A stretch of 64,000 nt of DNA from ZC4RG19 sp017577565 (GCA_047459075.1 VSCH01000005.1:1-64000); one strand, 5' to 3'; positions 34,620-45,813 are shown, numbered from the stretch's first letter. The notes: generated by a model not told the origin, from the letters alone. Translations and numbers: made by a program.

Positions 34620-35009
34620 GGGGCTGATCGGTTTCGACGTCGAGACCGGGAGCTGGACCGTGCGACCGGAGTTGCTCAGACTCCTTAAACGGGGCACCAG
34701 AACAACTGCCGACAACGAGCAGTACGCCCTCGCCGCCTGATCCAACCCAGGTGGACGAGAGCGATAGCGACCAGCAATGGCACGCGGGGCCAGATCACCG
34801 CAGCCTGGCAACAGAAGCGGTGGTTGACGGCGGGAAAGACCGCTGACGGTGGGAAAGACCACTGACACCGGGGAAAGACCCGGCGGCGGTCCTCTTCGCA
34901 GGGCCAACCGACCCGGCGGTGCGGCAGCCGTGAAGCCGCGATCACGGGAATGGTCGTAGCGCGGTCAGTGACCGCTCGACGGACGGGGGTTCGATTCCCC
35001 CCAGCTCCA
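34620..35009 (+). ncRNA. ssrA: tmRNA (ssrA)
   Basis: A 390-nt tmRNA. The 5' end GGGGCTGATCGGTTTCGAC and 3' end GGGGTTCGATTCCCCCCAGC plus TCCA form the tRNA-like domain: acceptor GGGGCTG/CAGCTCC and the usual T arm. The reading frame ending at the TGA at 34738-34740 encodes a tag ending ADNEQYALAA; from GGC at 34693 the tag would be GTRTTADNEQYALAA, with the resume codon inferred. After the tag come three nearly identical hairpins with loop GAAAGA, copies of GGGAAAGACC at 34832, 34851 and 34871, in stems GCGG/CCGC, GTGG/CCAC and CCGGG/CCCGG. CCA is not encoded. Confidence 0.96.
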
Positions 35010-35012
35010 CGC

Positions 35013-35041
35013 GACGGGCCGGCCGCCAGGGCCGGCCCGTC
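35013..35041 (+). terminator. Hairpin after ssrA
   Basis: GACGGGCCGGC, loop CGCCAGG, GCCGGCCCGTC: a perfect 11-bp stem starting 4 nt after the mature tmRNA end. No U-tract, but its position makes it the likely terminator or 3'-processing boundary. Confidence 0.65.
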
Positions 35042-35117
35042 CCGCGCCCGGGCGTGGCGACGCGCCCGGTCCGGCCCGTAAGGTCGCCGCTCCCCGACCT
35101 GGAGAGGCGCACCGACG

Positions 35118-36356
35118 ATGGACCTGCTCGTCACGAACGCGACCCTGCTCGACCTCGAGTCCGGCGAGCGGATCGAGGGGTCGTCGGTGCGGGTCGAGGG
35201 GCGGCGCATCGTCGAGGTCGGCCGCGGCGAGCGGCTGCGGGCGGGCGACGAGGTCACCCGCATCGACGCCGGCGGCCGGACGCTGCTCCCCGGCCTGATC
35301 GACGCCCACGTCCACGCCGCGCTGACCACCATGGACCTCGCCGCCCTCGGGCGCCGGCCGCCGACCCGCATCGGCATCGAGGCCAAGGCGATCCTCGAGG
35401 GGATGCTCCGGCGCGGCTTCACCACCGTCCGCGACGCCGGCGGCCTGGACCGGGGCATCGCCGAGGCCCTCGAGGCCGGGCTGATCACCGGGCCCCGCGT
35501 CCTGCGCTCGGGGCGGGTGCTGAGCCAGACCGGCGGCCACGGCGACACCGTGCCGGTCGGGGACGAGCCCCACCTCTGCGCCTGCCGGATCCGCTCGACC
35601 GGCTTCGCCCACGTCGCCGACGGGCCCGACGCCGTGCGCCGGGCCGCCCGCGAGGAGCTGAAGGGCGGCGCCCACCAGATCAAGGTCATGGCCGGCGGCG
35701 GGGTGGCCACGCCGACCGACCCCATCGACATGGTCCAGTACACCCGGGCGGAGATCGAGGCCGCGGTCGAGGAGGCGGCGGCCCGGCGCACCTACGCCTT
35801 CGCCCACGCCTACGTCCCCGACGCCATCGTCCGGGCGGTCGAGGCCGGCGTGCGGTCGATCGAGCACGGCAACCTGCTCGACGCCGAGGCGGCCCGGGTC
35901 ATGGCCGCACACGGCTGCTACCTCGTGCCGACGCTCGTCACCTACGACGCCATCGCGGCCTTCGGCCGCCAGCTCGGGTTCCCGGCCGGGAGCCTGCGGA
36001 AGCTGGACGAGGTGATCGACGCCGGGGCGCGCGCCATCGAGCTGGCGCTCGATGCCGGCGTGCGGGTCGGCTTCGGCACCGACCTGCTCGGCGAGACCCA
36101 CGACCAGCAGTCCCGGGAGCTCGAGCTGCGGGCCCGGGTGCAGCCACCGCTGGACGTGCTGCGGTCGGCGACCCTGGTCAACGCCGAGCTGCTCGGCCTG
36201 GCCGGCGAGGTCGGCGTCGTCGCGCCGGGCGCGAGCGCCGACCTGCTGCTGGTGGACGGCGACCCGCTCGCCGACATCGGCGTGCTCGTCGGCCCCGGCG
36301 ACCACCTCGACCTCGTCGTGCGCGCCGGCGAGGTCGTCGTCCACCGGCTCGCCTGA
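35118..36356 (+). CDS. Amidohydrolase (imidazolonepropionase-like)
   Basis: A 412-residue amidohydrolase-superfamily metalloenzyme. Motifs are LLPGLIDAHVHAALT (HxH metal site), GFTTVRDAGG, KGGAHQIKVMAGGGV with the metal-bridging lysine, FAHAYVPDAI, SIEHGNLLD and VGFGTDLLGETHDQQ. These place it in the Xaa-Pro dipeptidase/acyl-L-amino-acid hydrolase group that acts on N-blocked peptides; substrate not certain. ATG at 35118 is preceded by TGGAGAGG; a TAAGGT box is at 35079-35084. It stands alone between tmRNA and a small membrane protein gene. Confidence 0.88.
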   Translation: MDLLVTNATLLDLESGERIEGSSVRVEGRRIVEVGRGERLRAGDEVTRIDAGGRTLLPGLIDAHVHAALTTMDLAALGRRPPTRIGIEAKAILEGMLRRGFTTVRDAGGLDRGIAEALEAGLITGPRVLRSGRVLSQTGGHGDTVPVGDEPHLCACRIRSTGFAHVADGPDAVRRAAREELKGGAHQIKVMAGGGVATPTDPIDMVQYTRAEIEAAVEEAAARRTYAFAHAYVPDAIVRAVEAGVRSIEHGNLLDAEAARVMAAHGCYLVPTLVTYDAIAAFGRQLGFPAGSLRKLDEVIDAGARAIELALDAGVRVGFGTDLLGETHDQQSRELELRARVQPPLDVLRSATLVNAELLGLAGEVGVVAPGASADLLLVDGDPLADIGVLVGPGDHLDLVVRAGEVVVHRLA

Positions 36357-36425
36357 CCGGCCGGTGGCGTGACCGGGAGCGAGGTCGGACGGCACCGGCC
36401 CGCCGCGCCGTCCCGGCCCCGGCGC

Positions 36426-36605
36426 TCAGCCGGTCCCCGGCGGCAGCGTGGCGGTCGTCGTCGCCGTCGTCGCGCTCGGCCCACCGGTGGCGTCGGCCGG
36501 CAGGGTCTCACCGGTCGGGCGGGGGCGCGGGCCGGTGCACGTCGTGCCGAGCGCGGCGAGCCCGACCACGAGCAGGACGATGGCGACGATCCAGGCGACT
36601 CGCAC
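36426..36605 (-). CDS. Small one-helix membrane protein
   Basis: A 59-residue protein with a single N-terminal hydrophobic helix (WIVAIVLLVVGLAALG) and a Thr/Pro-rich outward tail carrying one cysteine (TTCTGPRP), which could be a lipid or disulfide site but does not match a lipobox well. I do not recognise a family. Support for expression: TACGGT (36613-36618) lies exactly 7 nt before GTG 36605, as in other leaderless genes here. It lies between the amidohydrolase and an EamA permease. Confidence 0.6.
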   Translation of the reverse strand: MRVAWIVAIVLLVVGLAALGTTCTGPRPRPTGETLPADATGGPSATTATTTATLPPGTG

Positions 36606-36676
36606 GGCGTTGACCGTACTGCGCGGAGGGTGGCGAACCCGTCCACGGGCCCGGGGCCGCGCCGCCCGCCGGACCG

Positions 36677-37651
36677 TCACTCCATCGCCGGGGCGCCGGC
36701 CACCGACGGCTCGGCGGGCTCGGCCCGCACGACCAGCACGACGCCGCCGGCGATGAGCAGGGCCGCCGGCACCGCGGAGAGCGGCGGCACCTCGTCGAAG
36801 AACACCCAGGCCAGGAGGGCCGAGCCGACGATCTCGAAGAGGATGGCGACCGACACGACCATCGGGCTCGTCGTCCGCAGCACCCGGTTGACCAGCGTGT
36901 GGCCGAGCAGCTGCGGACCGACGACGAGCCCGACGAGCAGCCACCAGGTCGTGGCGTCGTAGCCGGCGAGCGCCTGGCCGCCGGCCGCGCACACGACGAG
37001 CAGGACGGCGCCGGCCACCGCGTAGCAGGCCAGCGCGTAGACCGCGGTCGAGACCGTGCGCCGCACCTCGGCGCCGACGGTCACGTAGGCCGCGGCCAGC
37101 GCGCCCCCGGCCACGGCGAGCAGGTCGCCGACCAGCGCCCGGGCGGAGATCGACAGGTCGATGCCGGTGAGCAGCACCGTGCCGGCCATGGCGGTGGCGA
37201 TGCCGAGCCACGCGGCCCGGGGGACGTGCTCACCCCGCCAGCGGGCGACGAGCGCGGCCCAGGCCGGCTGGGTGGCGACGAGGGCGACCGAGGACGCCAC
37301 CGAGGTGAACGACAGGCTCGGCACCCAGGTGCCGAAGTGCGCCGCCAGGAACAGGCCCGACAGCGCCGCCAGGCGCCCCTCGCGCCCCCGGAGGCGGCGC
37401 AGCTCGCGCCGGCCGCGGGCGCCGGCCACGGCCAGCGCGGCGAGCACGGGCAGGGCGAGCGCGTTGCGCCAGAACGCCACGGCCAGCGACGGGGCCTCGG
37501 CGCCCCGGATCAGCGGCGCCGAGGTCGACACCGCCACGACCGCGAGCCCCAGCAGCGCGAGGTCGAGGGTGGGCGGGCGCGCCATCGGCGCCGGCGGCGG
37601 TCCGGCCGGCGAGGGGGCGCCGGGACGGGGGGACGGCGACGGCGAGGTCAT
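36677..37651 (-). CDS. EamA/RhaT-type permease
   Basis: A 10-helix drug/metabolite transporter with two EamA domains (helices about residues 35-160 and 175-310). Typical motifs are FWRNALALPVLAAL, SFTSVASSVALVATQPAWAAL in the first half, and FEIVGSALLAWVFFDEVPPLSAVPAALLIAGGVVLV at the end. 324 residues when started at ATG 37651; a GTG 21 nt upstream is an alternative. N-terminal Pro/Ser-rich. The substrate is unknown. It is divergent from the P450 gene, with a 74-nt AT-richer spacer. Confidence 0.85.
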   Translation of the reverse strand: MTSPSPSPRPGAPSPAGPPPAPMARPPTLDLALLGLAVVAVSTSAPLIRGAEAPSLAVAFWRNALALPVLAALAVAGARGRRELRRLRGREGRLAALSGLFLAAHFGTWVPSLSFTSVASSVALVATQPAWAALVARWRGEHVPRAAWLGIATAMAGTVLLTGIDLSISARALVGDLLAVAGGALAAAYVTVGAEVRRTVSTAVYALACYAVAGAVLLVVCAAGGQALAGYDATTWWLLVGLVVGPQLLGHTLVNRVLRTTSPMVVSVAILFEIVGSALLAWVFFDEVPPLSAVPAALLIAGGVVLVVRAEPAEPSVAGAPAME

Positions 37652-37725
37652 GGCCGCCGACCAGGCTGACACGTCCCCGGCCCGACCCCTTGCATTTGCA
37701 GTGTGAGTGCGAAAAGGTGGGCGAC

Positions 37726-39003
37726 GTGGAGGCAGAGGGGATCACGACGGCGGCCGCCGCCGGCCAGGCGGAGAGCGCCGCCGAGCCGGTCGTCTACAAC
37801 CCGTTCGCGCCGGGGTTCACCGACGACCCGTACGCCCAGTACGCCGCCCTGCGGGCCCAGGGCCGCGTGCACCGCAACCCGCTCGGGCAGCGGGTGCTGT
37901 CGCACTACGACGAGTGCTTCGAGCTGCTCCGCCTGCCGGGCACGAGCGTCGAGGACACCAACGCCACCGACATCGTCCGCCCGCAGCTGCCCCCGGACCT
38001 GGCCGAGTACGCGCAGAACCGCGGCCGCACGCTGCTGCGCCTCGACCCGCCCGACCACACCCGCCTGCGGCGGCTCGTGTCCAGCGCCTTCACCGTCCGC
38101 CGGGTCGAGCGGCTGCGGGGCCGGGTGCGGGAGCTCGTCACCGAGCTGCTCGACGACCTCGAGCGGGACGCGGCCGCCGGCGAGCCCGTCGACCTCATCG
38201 CCCGGTTCGCCTTCCCGCTCCCCTTCACGGTCATCTCCGAGATGCTCGGCATGCCCGAGAGCGACCGCGACCAGGTGCGGTCGTGGTCGCGGGAGATGAC
38301 CAACGCCATCGAGCCGTTCAACGACGAGGCGACGCTGCGACGCATGGTCGCCGCCGGCGCCCAGATGTTCGGCTACCTCGACGAGGTCATCGACTGGAAG
38401 CGGCGCAACCCGGCCGACGACCTGCTCAGCGCCCTCATCGCCGCCGAGGAGGACGGCGACCGCCTCACGACCGAGGAGCTGCGCGAGACCGTCGTGCTGC
38501 TCTACATCGCCGGGCACGAGACGACGGTCAACCTCATCGGCAACGGCACGCTCGCCCTCCTCCGCCACCGCGACCAGTTCGAGCGCCTGGTCGACGACCC
38601 GTCGCTCGACGCCAACGCGGTGGACGAGCTGCTCCGCTACGACAGCCCGGTGCAGGTGTCCCGCCGCATCACCACCCGCGAGGTCGAGCTGGCGGGCGAG
38701 ACCATCCCGCCGGGCTGCTTCGTGCTGACGCTGCTCGGGTCGTCCAACCGCGACGAGACGAGGTGGGGACCGACGGCCGACGACCTCGACCTCGGGCGCG
38801 AGGGCGCCAACGCCCACCTGTCGTTCGGCAGCGGCATCCACCACTGCCTGGGCCACGCCCTCGCCCGGCTGGAGGGCATGGAGGCGGTCCCGGCGCTCGT
38901 GCGTCGCTTCCCCCGCATGGAGCTGGCCACCGACCGCCCCCGGTGGAACGGCCGCATCGTGCTGCGGGGCCTCGAGTCGCTGCCGGTCACCCTGGCGGCC
39001 TGA
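37726..39003 (+). CDS. Cytochrome P450
   Basis: A 425-residue bacterial class I P450 that should use ferredoxin electrons to oxidise a substrate not readable from sequence. Visible are the I-helix AGHETT (residues 262-267, oxygen activation), the ExxR motif (Glu301-Arg304 in ELLR) and the haem loop FGSGIHHCLG with ligand Cys374. No ferredoxin gene is adjacent. GTG at 37726 is preferred because AGGTGG lies 5 nt upstream; the TTG-started frame at 37690 is less likely. Upstream TTTGCA and TGCGAAA form a near-palindrome (about 37695-37715) that may be an operator. Confidence 0.92.
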   Translation: MEAEGITTAAAAGQAESAAEPVVYNPFAPGFTDDPYAQYAALRAQGRVHRNPLGQRVLSHYDECFELLRLPGTSVEDTNATDIVRPQLPPDLAEYAQNRGRTLLRLDPPDHTRLRRLVSSAFTVRRVERLRGRVRELVTELLDDLERDAAAGEPVDLIARFAFPLPFTVISEMLGMPESDRDQVRSWSREMTNAIEPFNDEATLRRMVAAGAQMFGYLDEVIDWKRRNPADDLLSALIAAEEDGDRLTTEELRETVVLLYIAGHETTVNLIGNGTLALLRHRDQFERLVDDPSLDANAVDELLRYDSPVQVSRRITTREVELAGETIPPGCFVLTLLGSSNRDETRWGPTADDLDLGREGANAHLSFGSGIHHCLGHALARLEGMEAVPALVRRFPRMELATDRPRWNGRIVLRGLESLPVTLAA

Positions 39004-39075
39004 CCCGGGCGGGGGCGGGCTCGGCGGGCCCGCCGGGCGCGGGCCCGGCCGCGGCGCGACCGGGCCCGGCCCCGC

Positions 39076-39972
39076 TCACACCTTGAGGAAGCGGCTCAGC
39101 GCCCAGCCCGAGCCGGCGGCGCCGATGACGACGCCGAGGACGAGCACCACGACGACCGTGAACCACAGCTCGCCGGAGGTGGCGACGAAGCCCTCCATGA
39201 TCGCCCGGTAGTCCTCGTGCTGGGCCGCCCGCTGCATGAACCGGTCGAGGGCGAACACGGCCCCGAGGGCGAAGATGGCGCCGATCAGGCCCTGCACGAT
39301 GCCCTCGAGCATGAACGGCACCCGGATGAACCAGTTGGTGGCGCCGACGAGCTTCATCACCTCGATCTCGCGCCGCCGGGCGTACATGGCCATGCGGATG
39401 GCGTTGAGGATCAGCAGCAGCGCCGCCACCAGCAGGCCGATGCCGACGACGAGCATGGCCCGCTGGGCGAACTCGGACACGCCGACCACCGTCTGGACGC
39501 TCTCGCGCTCGTCGGTGACCTGCAGGACGCCGGGCATGGCGGCGAGCTCCTCGCCCATGCTGGCCATGAGGTCGACGTCGTCGGCGGTGGGCGTCAGCCG
39601 GTAGGAGTCGGGCACCAGCTCGGGGTTGGCCTCGAGGCGCTGCTTCATCGCCTCGTTGCGGTCGAAGAGGCGCATCGCCTCCGCGTGGCTCTCCTCGCGG
39701 TCGACGTAGCGCCACCGCTCGACCTCGGGGTGCTCGTCGATGAACGTCTCGATGGCGTCCCGCTGCTCGTCGGTGATGTCGGACTTCAGGAAGGCGATGA
39801 GCGTGATGCCGTCCTTCCAGCGGGCCGAGACGTTGTCGACGCCCTGGTTGAGCAGCAGCGTCGAGCCGAACAGCGCCAGCGACACCGCCACGGTCATGAT
39901 GGCGGCGATGGTGAGCGTGACGTTGCGGCGCAGGTTGGTGAAGGTCTCGCGGGCGATGTAGTCGAGCTTCAC
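39076..39972 (-). CDS. ftsX: Cell division protein FtsX
   Basis: The membrane partner of FtsE, which couples the divisome to peptidoglycan hydrolases. The 298-residue protein starts KLDYIARETFTNLRRNVTLTIAAIMTVAVSLALFG (first helix), has a periplasmic ECD of about 120 residues (EHPEVERWRYV...), and three further helices with AMYARRREIEVMKLVGATNWFIRVPFMLEGI. Start GTG at 39972 overlaps the ftsE stop (GTGA). Length agrees with mycobacterial FtsX. No hydrolase partner gene follows; smpB, which often follows ftsX in actinobacteria, is located 7 kb away here. Confidence 0.96.
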   Translation of the reverse strand: MKLDYIARETFTNLRRNVTLTIAAIMTVAVSLALFGSTLLLNQGVDNVSARWKDGITLIAFLKSDITDEQRDAIETFIDEHPEVERWRYVDREESHAEAMRLFDRNEAMKQRLEANPELVPDSYRLTPTADDVDLMASMGEELAAMPGVLQVTDERESVQTVVGVSEFAQRAMLVVGIGLLVAALLLILNAIRMAMYARRREIEVMKLVGATNWFIRVPFMLEGIVQGLIGAIFALGAVFALDRFMQRAAQHEDYRAIMEGFVATSGELWFTVVVVLVLGVVIGAAGSGWALSRFLKV

Positions 39973-40646
39973 TGGTAGACCCCCCGAGCCTGGTCGCGGA
40001 CGATCCGGCCGTGCTCCAGCTCGATCACCCGGCGCTGCATGGTGTCGACGATCGACCGGTCGTGGGTCGCCATCACGACGGTCGTGCCGGTCCGGTTGAT
40101 GCGGTCGAGCAGACGCATGATGCCGACCGAGGTGGCCGGGTCGAGGTTCCCGGTGGGCTCGTCGGCCAGCAGGATGAGCGGCCGGTTGACGAAGGCCCGG
40201 GCGATGGACACCCGCTGCTGCTCACCGCCCGAGAGCTCCTCGGGCAGGTTGTCGGCCTTGGACTCCAGGCCGACGAGCTCGAGGATGGCCGGCACCTGGG
40301 TCTTGACCACGTTGCGAGGACGTCCGATCACCTCGAGGGCGAAGGCGACGTTCTCGTACACGGTCTTGGTGGCCAGGAGCTTGTAGTCCTGGAAGATGCA
40401 GCCGATGTTCCGGCGCAGGTAGGGCACCCGCCACGACGAGAGCCGGGCGATGTCCTTGCCGGCCACGAAGATCCGCCCCTTGTCGGCGGTCTCCTCGCGG
40501 TTGATGAGGCGCAGCATCGTCGACTTGCCCGACCCCGACGGACCGACGAGGAAGACGAACTCCCCCTTCTCGATGGTGGCGGACACCCCCCGGAGGGCCT
40601 CGACGTTGCCCTTGTAGATCTTGGTGACGTTCTCGAAGGTGATCAT
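39969..40646 (-). CDS. ftsE: Cell division ATP-binding protein FtsE
   Basis: The ABC ATPase of the FtsEX complex. It has 225 residues with Walker A GPSGSGKST (35-43), Q-loop in IFQDYKLL, signature LSGGEQQRVSIARA, Walker B LLADEPTGNLD and switch His in ATHDRS. The start ATG at 40646 has GGGCGAGGACG upstream. A TAACCT -10 box (40710-40715) overlaps inverted repeats. prfB lies upstream on the same strand; prfB-ftsE-ftsX-smpB is a standard actinobacterial order, kept here except for smpB. Confidence 0.97.
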   Translation of the reverse strand: MITFENVTKIYKGNVEALRGVSATIEKGEFVFLVGPSGSGKSTMLRLINREETADKGRIFVAGKDIARLSSWRVPYLRRNIGCIFQDYKLLATKTVYENVAFALEVIGRPRNVVKTQVPAILELVGLESKADNLPEELSGGEQQRVSIARAFVNRPLILLADEPTGNLDPATSVGIMRLLDRINRTGTTVVMATHDRSIVDTMQRRVIELEHGRIVRDQARGVYQ

Positions 40647-40701
40647 CGTCCTCGCCCACAGGCCGCGCCGGACCGCCGCCCCGTGCGATCGTCCCCAGCT
40701 G

Positions 40702-40755
40702 TTGCGATGAGGTTACAGATTCCGCGCGGTGCCACCTTCATCGCAAACCGAAGGT
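40702..40755 (-). promoter_or_regulatory. Competing inverted repeats between prfB and ftsE
   Basis: On the minus strand two stems compete: ACCTTC (40755-40750) with GAAGGT (40739-40734), and TTGCGATGAAGGT (40746-40734) with ACCTCATCGCAA (40713-40702). They share GAAGGT. The ftsE -10 box TAACCT (40715-40710) overlaps the second arm. The element could be an attenuator for read-through from prfB or a pair of operator half-sites about three turns apart. Confidence 0.5.
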
Positions 40756-40786
40756 AGTTCCCGCGCCGGCGCCGCAGCGCGGATGG

Positions 40787-41899
40787 TCACACCTGCTCGG
40801 CGGCCGCGCGCCGCCACTGCAGGTACGACTCCATGAACGGGTCGAGGTCGCCGTCGAGGACCGCGGCGACGTTGCCGGTCTCGTACTCGGTGCGCAGGTC
40901 CTTCACCATCTGGTACGGCTGCAGCACGTAGCTGCGGATCTGGCTGCCGAACCCGACCCGCTGCTCCTCGCCCTTGATCTCGGCCAGCTCGGCCTCGCGC
41001 TTCTGCCGCTCGAGGTCGGCGAGCTTGGCCTTGAGCATGGCCATCGCCCGGTCCCGGTTCTGGAACTGGCTGCGCTCGACCTGGCAGGACACCACGATGC
41101 CGGTCGGGATGTGGGTGAGGCGCACGGCGGAGGACGTCTTGTTGACGTGCTGGCCGCCGGCCCCCGACGCCCGGAACACGTCCATCTTGATGTCCTTCTC
41201 GTCGATGACGACGTCGGTGTCCTGGTCGTCGAGCATGGGCACCACCTGCAGCGCCGCGAACGCCGTCTGCCGCTTGCCCTGGGCGTTGAACGGGCTGATG
41301 CGCACCAGCCGGTGCACGCCCCGCTCGGCCTGCAGGTAGCCGTAGGCGTAGCGCCCCCGGACGACGAAGGTGGCCGACGACAGGCCGGCCTCGGACCCCT
41401 CGGTGACCTCCTGCAGCTCGACCTGGAAGCCCCGGCGCTCGGCCCAGCGGGTGTACATGCGCAGCAGCATCTCGGCCCAGTCCTGGGCGTCGGCGCCACC
41501 CTCGCCGGCCTGGATCGTCACCAGGGCGTCACGCTCGTCGTGCTCGCCCGAGAACATCGAGCGCAGCTCGATCCGCCGCAGCTCGGCGTCGATCTCGGCC
41601 AGCGCCGCGTCCACCTCGGCGAGCGAGTCCTCGTCCCCCTCCTCGCGGGCCAGCTCGTGCAGCGTCTCGGCGTCGTCGAGCCGGCGGGCCAGGCTCTCGT
41701 ACTGCGCGATGTCGTCGTTGACGGCGGCCAGCTCGGCCGTGACGCGCTTGGCCTTGTCGGCGTCGTCCCACAGGTCGGGTCGCGCCGCCTCGGCCTCGAG
41801 CTGGGGGCGGCGGGCCCGCAGCTCGTCGACCTTGAGGTAGCGCTCGGCCTCGCTCAGCCGGGCGCGCAGCGCCTTGAGCTCGTCGGAGAGGTCTCGCAT
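40787..41899 (-). CDS. prfB: Peptide chain release factor 2
   Basis: RF2, which ends translation at UGA and UAA. The 370-residue protein carries the SPF stop-codon tripeptide (202-204, ISPFN) and the GGQ motif (248-250, GAGGQHVNK). The frame is uninterrupted: the programmed +1 frameshift near codon 25 of many bacteria is absent, as in other high-GC actinobacteria. ATG at 41899 is 12 nt after the secA stop, so secA-prfB are probably one transcript, continuing to ftsEX through the hairpin spacer. Confidence 0.97.
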   Translation of the reverse strand: MRDLSDELKALRARLSEAERYLKVDELRARRPQLEAEAARPDLWDDADKAKRVTAELAAVNDDIAQYESLARRLDDAETLHELAREEGDEDSLAEVDAALAEIDAELRRIELRSMFSGEHDERDALVTIQAGEGGADAQDWAEMLLRMYTRWAERRGFQVELQEVTEGSEAGLSSATFVVRGRYAYGYLQAERGVHRLVRISPFNAQGKRQTAFAALQVVPMLDDQDTDVVIDEKDIKMDVFRASGAGGQHVNKTSSAVRLTHIPTGIVVSCQVERSQFQNRDRAMAMLKAKLADLERQKREAELAEIKGEEQRVGFGSQIRSYVLQPYQMVKDLRTEYETGNVAAVLDGDLDPFMESYLQWRRAAAEQV

Positions 41900-41911
41900 C
41901 GGAGGGTCGGC

Positions 41912-44707
<2,796 letters not shown>

Positions 44708-44761
44708 GCGCCCGTCGAGTCTACCGGTGACCGGGGCCGCGCCCGATGCGGTGGGGCGCGA

Positions 44762-45049
44762 TCAGCCGCCGGCGCCGCAGGTGATGGCGCCGATGGCCCG
44801 CTCGGCGATGGCGTCGGCCGAGGGCCGCTGGCCGGCGGCCAGGCGGGCCGCCGCCGCCTCGACGAGCCCGGTGCGCACGACCGGGGTGCCGGCCAGCACC
44901 CGCAGGGCGGCGTGCGCCGGCAGGGACGTGGCCTCGTGGTGGCGGGGCGAGGTCGGGCGTGCGGACGGCCGAGTGCGCCGCGCCACGCGCCGCCGTGCCC
45001 CCCGTCCGGCGGGCCCCGGGGTGGCGTGGCTCCGTCGATCCCCCATCAC
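44762..45049 (-). CDS. Candidate FlgM-like anti-sigma-28 factor
   Basis: A 95-residue ORF between comF and secA. Its C-terminal 55 residues, ending TGLVEAAAARLAAGQRPSADAIAERAIGAI, resemble the conserved sigma-28-binding helix region of FlgM (x-I-x-x-G-x-Y-x-V-x-x-x-x-I-A-x-x-L type), although the match is weak. The first 40 residues are very basic and unusual, so the real start may be further in. What argues for a real gene is a sigma-28-type promoter (TCAAG, 15 nt, GCCGATGA) ending 6 nt before the GTG at 45049. In Bacillus the comF locus also leads into flgM. No flagellar gene is in the window. Confidence 0.4.
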   Translation of the reverse strand: MMGDRRSHATPGPAGRGARRRVARRTRPSARPTSPRHHEATSLPAHAALRVLAGTPVVRTGLVEAAAARLAAGQRPSADAIAERAIGAITCGAGG

Positions 45050-45055
45050 AGGGCT

Positions 45056-45084
45056 TCATCGGCCCGAACCGGCCGTGACTTGAG
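45056..45084 (-). promoter_or_regulatory. Sigma-28 (FliA/WhiG)-type promoter
   Basis: On the minus strand CTCAAG (45084-45079), 15 nt, then GCCGATGA (45063-45056). The known consensus is TAAAG-N14-GCCGATAA (FliA) or TAAA-N15/16-GCCGATAA (WhiG). It overlaps the end of comF and points into the FlgM-like ORF and secA. Confidence 0.5.
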
Positions 45085-45742
45085 AAGAATCTTCGACCTC
45101 ACGTAGCCGCGCCGACACGCTACGGGGTGAGGTCGCCGGAGGCGGCGTGCGGGCGGCGGTGAGGCCGACGACGGTGGCCGGCCCGGCGACCGCCAGGGCC
45201 CGGGCCGCGGCGGCCAGCGTGGAGCCGGTGGTGACGACGTCGTCGACGAGGACGACCGGCCGGCCGCCGGCGAGCCGCCGCGCGCCGGGCCGGGCGACGA
45301 ACCGGGGGCCGGTGCGGCGCTCGGCCAACGGGCGCCCGGTCTGGGGCGGGCCGGACCGGCGGTCCAGCAGCGGGCGGCAGGGCAGGCGCCAGCGCCGGGC
45401 CACCGCCCGGGCCAGCAGCTCGGCCTGGTCGAAGCCTCGCCGGCGCCGGCGGGCGGCCGTGGTGGGCGCCCAGGTGACCACCGTGCCGGGCGGCGGTGCG
45501 AGCAGGGCGGCCATGCCGGACGCCGTCCACCCGAGCGCCGCCCGGTCGCGCCGGTACTTCAGCGCGGTGACGAGCGCGCGCCCGAGCCCGTCGTAGGCGA
45601 CGAGCGAGCGGCAGGCGGCCAGCCCGGGCGGCACCGGGCCGTCCGGGGCGCGGGCCACCAGCCGGGCGCAGCGGGCGCACGGCGACGGGCCCGGCGCGCC
45701 GCAGCCGGCGCAGCGGGTGGGCAGGAGCGCGGCGAGGAGCAC
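45056..45742 (-). CDS. comF: ComF family phosphoribosyltransferase-like protein
   Basis: A 228-residue ComFC/GntX protein linked to DNA uptake or recombination. An N-terminal Cys4 zinc site (CAGCGAPGPSPCARC) is followed by a phosphoribosyltransferase fold with LKYRRDRAALG, WAPTTAARRRRRGFDQAELLARAVAR, QTGRPLAERR and the PRPP loop VVLVDDVVTTGSTL. Start GTG at 45742 is 6 nt after TAGGGT (45749-45754), so leaderless. Its last codons carry a sigma-28-type promoter for the next gene. No comFA helicase is adjacent. Confidence 0.88.
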   Translation of the reverse strand: MLLAALLPTRCAGCGAPGPSPCARCARLVARAPDGPVPPGLAACRSLVAYDGLGRALVTALKYRRDRAALGWTASGMAALLAPPPGTVVTWAPTTAARRRRRGFDQAELLARAVARRWRLPCRPLLDRRSGPPQTGRPLAERRTGPRFVARPGARRLAGGRPVVLVDDVVTTGSTLAAAARALAVAGPATVVGLTAARTPPPATSPRSVSARLREVEDSSQVTAGSGR

Positions 45743-45799
45743 GGGCGGACCCTACGGCGGAGGTGTGACGGCGACGTCGCCGTCCCGGCCGGACGGCCC

Positions 45800-45805
45800 T
45801 AGCGT
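45800..45805 (+). promoter_or_regulatory. -10 box (TAGCGT) of the YczE-like gene
   Basis: TAGCGT ends 8 nt before GTG 45814, near leaderless spacing. Confidence 0.45.
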
Positions 45806-45813
45806 GACCCGCC

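Noticed and set aside
41820..41899. Programmed frameshift in prfB
   Set aside because: The reading frame is continuous from the ATG with no in-frame UGA near codon 25.
44708..45055. hpf (ribosome hibernation factor) upstream of secA
   Set aside because: The 95-codon ORF shows no HPF motifs.
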